In this document: piece after piece, positions 5,080 to 5,506 of the stretch
Numbering within the stretch: the stretch's first letter is position 1
How the letters are laid out: every line of letters starts with the position of its first letter
Assembly: GCA_043760535.1 (NCBI GenBank)
Contig: JAYUOV010000099.1
Coordinates: 1 to 5,506, forward strand
Source: JAZKFT01 sp043760535
Lineage (GTDB): Bacteria; Bacteroidota; Bacteroidia; Chitinophagales; Chitinophagaceae
DNA: 5,506 nt
Direction of reading: 5' to 3'
Translations under genes and position numbers: made by a program
The notes under the pieces: model-generated
What the model was told of the DNA's origin: nothing
The model's input: the letters and a program-made list of their open reading frames with translations, nothing else
The model's database searches: none

Positions 5080-5506
5080 ATGGACAGTACTATTTACCTC
5101 AATTGCTTTAACGATACCTACAACCTTACCAACCTGTACAATGTGAGTAACGGTGGTATTTGGAATACCGTTAATCCAACAGTTGCACCTCCTGGCATGT
5201 ATAAATATTATGTAACCGCAGGTGGCGCCTGCAGCGATACAGCAGATATAATTCTAAAACTGGAAGTAGCCACCTGGACAGGTACAATAAGTAGCGACTG
5301 GCATGTAACAGGCAACTGGAACATAGCCAAAGTGCCTGCCATTTTTACCCATGTAATCATTCCAACCGCTTCGCCAAACCCATGTATAATCAGCAGCAGC
5401 GATGCGGTGGCTGCAAGTGTACAGGCTAAGGGCAATGGCAGCTTTCAGATAATTAATAACCGTAAGTTGGTGATTCATGGCGTGTGTACTGTATTACTAC
5501 CGAACT
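5080..5506 (+). CDS. 5'-truncated fragment of a large secreted protein, open past the right edge
   Basis: One frame is free of stops from 4999 (after a TAG at 4996-4998) to the window end. The first ATG is at 5080; no GTG or TTG precedes it in frame. From that ATG, 142 residues are visible. Residues 1-62 resemble a beta-rich Bacteroidota surface domain (DSTIYLNCFNDTYNLTNLYN, a WNTVNPT segment, then TAGGACSDTADIILKLEVA). Residues 66-100 carry the pattern W-T-G-x-x-x-x-DW-x-x-x-x-NW, with W66, W74 and W80, followed by VPAIFTHVIIPTASPNPCIIS. This pattern recurs in large secreted proteins of Bacteroidota, often exported by the type IX system. There is no signal peptide, and protein-like sequence continues upstream of the ATG to about 5020, so the 5' part of the gene appears missing. 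It is either a decayed gene or one interrupted by rearrangement. A frameshift further upstream is unlikely because mtaB starts only about 50-130 bases away. Confidence 0.7.
   Translation, partial: MDSTIYLNCFNDTYNLTNLYNVSNGGIWNTVNPTVAPPGMYKYYVTAGGACSDTADIILKLEVATWTGTISSDWHVTGNWNIAKVPAIFTHVIIPTASPNPCIISSSDAVAASVQAKGNGSFQIINNRKLVIHGVCTVLLPN

Noticed and set aside
5208..5478. Two overlapping minus-strand frames of 74-75 codons
   Set aside because: The plus frame here is open to the window edge and shows the W-T-G...DW...NW surface-protein pattern; the minus frames are its complements.

Overview
The window reads as a chromosomal segment of a Bacteroidota member, most likely a Chitinophagaceae/Chitinophagales-type bacterium. 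The signs are a secreted protein with a carboxypeptidase-like regulatory domain, a large-secreted-protein fragment of the W-G...DW...NW type common in this phylum, a Bacteroidota-style YciI/muconolactone-isomerase-like protein, start sites without a clear Shine-Dalgarno, and long AT-rich gaps between genes. The lineage is inferred from gene content, not from a marker gene.

Layout, left to right. Bases 1-442 hold no gene; they contain a diverged copy of the right end of a repeat element (58-96), a small hairpin (186-202) and a striking pair of identical-format dyads, TACGA-N6-TCGTA (352-367 and 374-389), that looks like a tandem repressor operator. This operator precedes a plus-strand gene (443-1345) for a membrane-anchored, highly charged helical protein with six consecutive 16-residue repeats; a strong intrinsic terminator (1427-1456) closes it. 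A gene-free stretch of about 1.2 kb follows. It contains a roughly 246-bp repeat element with inverted ends and two internal hairpins (1476-1721) and a T-rich zone with an 18-bp direct repeat (2085 and 2233).

The right half holds a secreted carboxypeptidase-regulatory-like protein (2567-3307, plus) that meets a YciI-like protein (3304-3627, minus) tail to tail with a 4-base overlap. The YciI-like gene lies 39 bases downstream of mtaB (3667-4947, minus), the tRNA ms2t6A37 methylthiotransferase, and the two probably share a transcript. Beyond mtaB, on the plus strand, an uninterrupted frame runs off the right edge; it encodes the middle of a large secreted protein but has no signal peptide, so its 5' end looks lost.

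How the parts work together: mtaB is housekeeping tRNA modification and the other genes do not form an obvious pathway with it. The most notable unit is the operator plus the 16-residue-repeat envelope protein. The operator style and the protein's C-terminal tail both recall BlaI/BlaR1 (M56 peptidase) systems of Bacteroidota, but no regulator or peptidase gene is in the window, so that link is inference.
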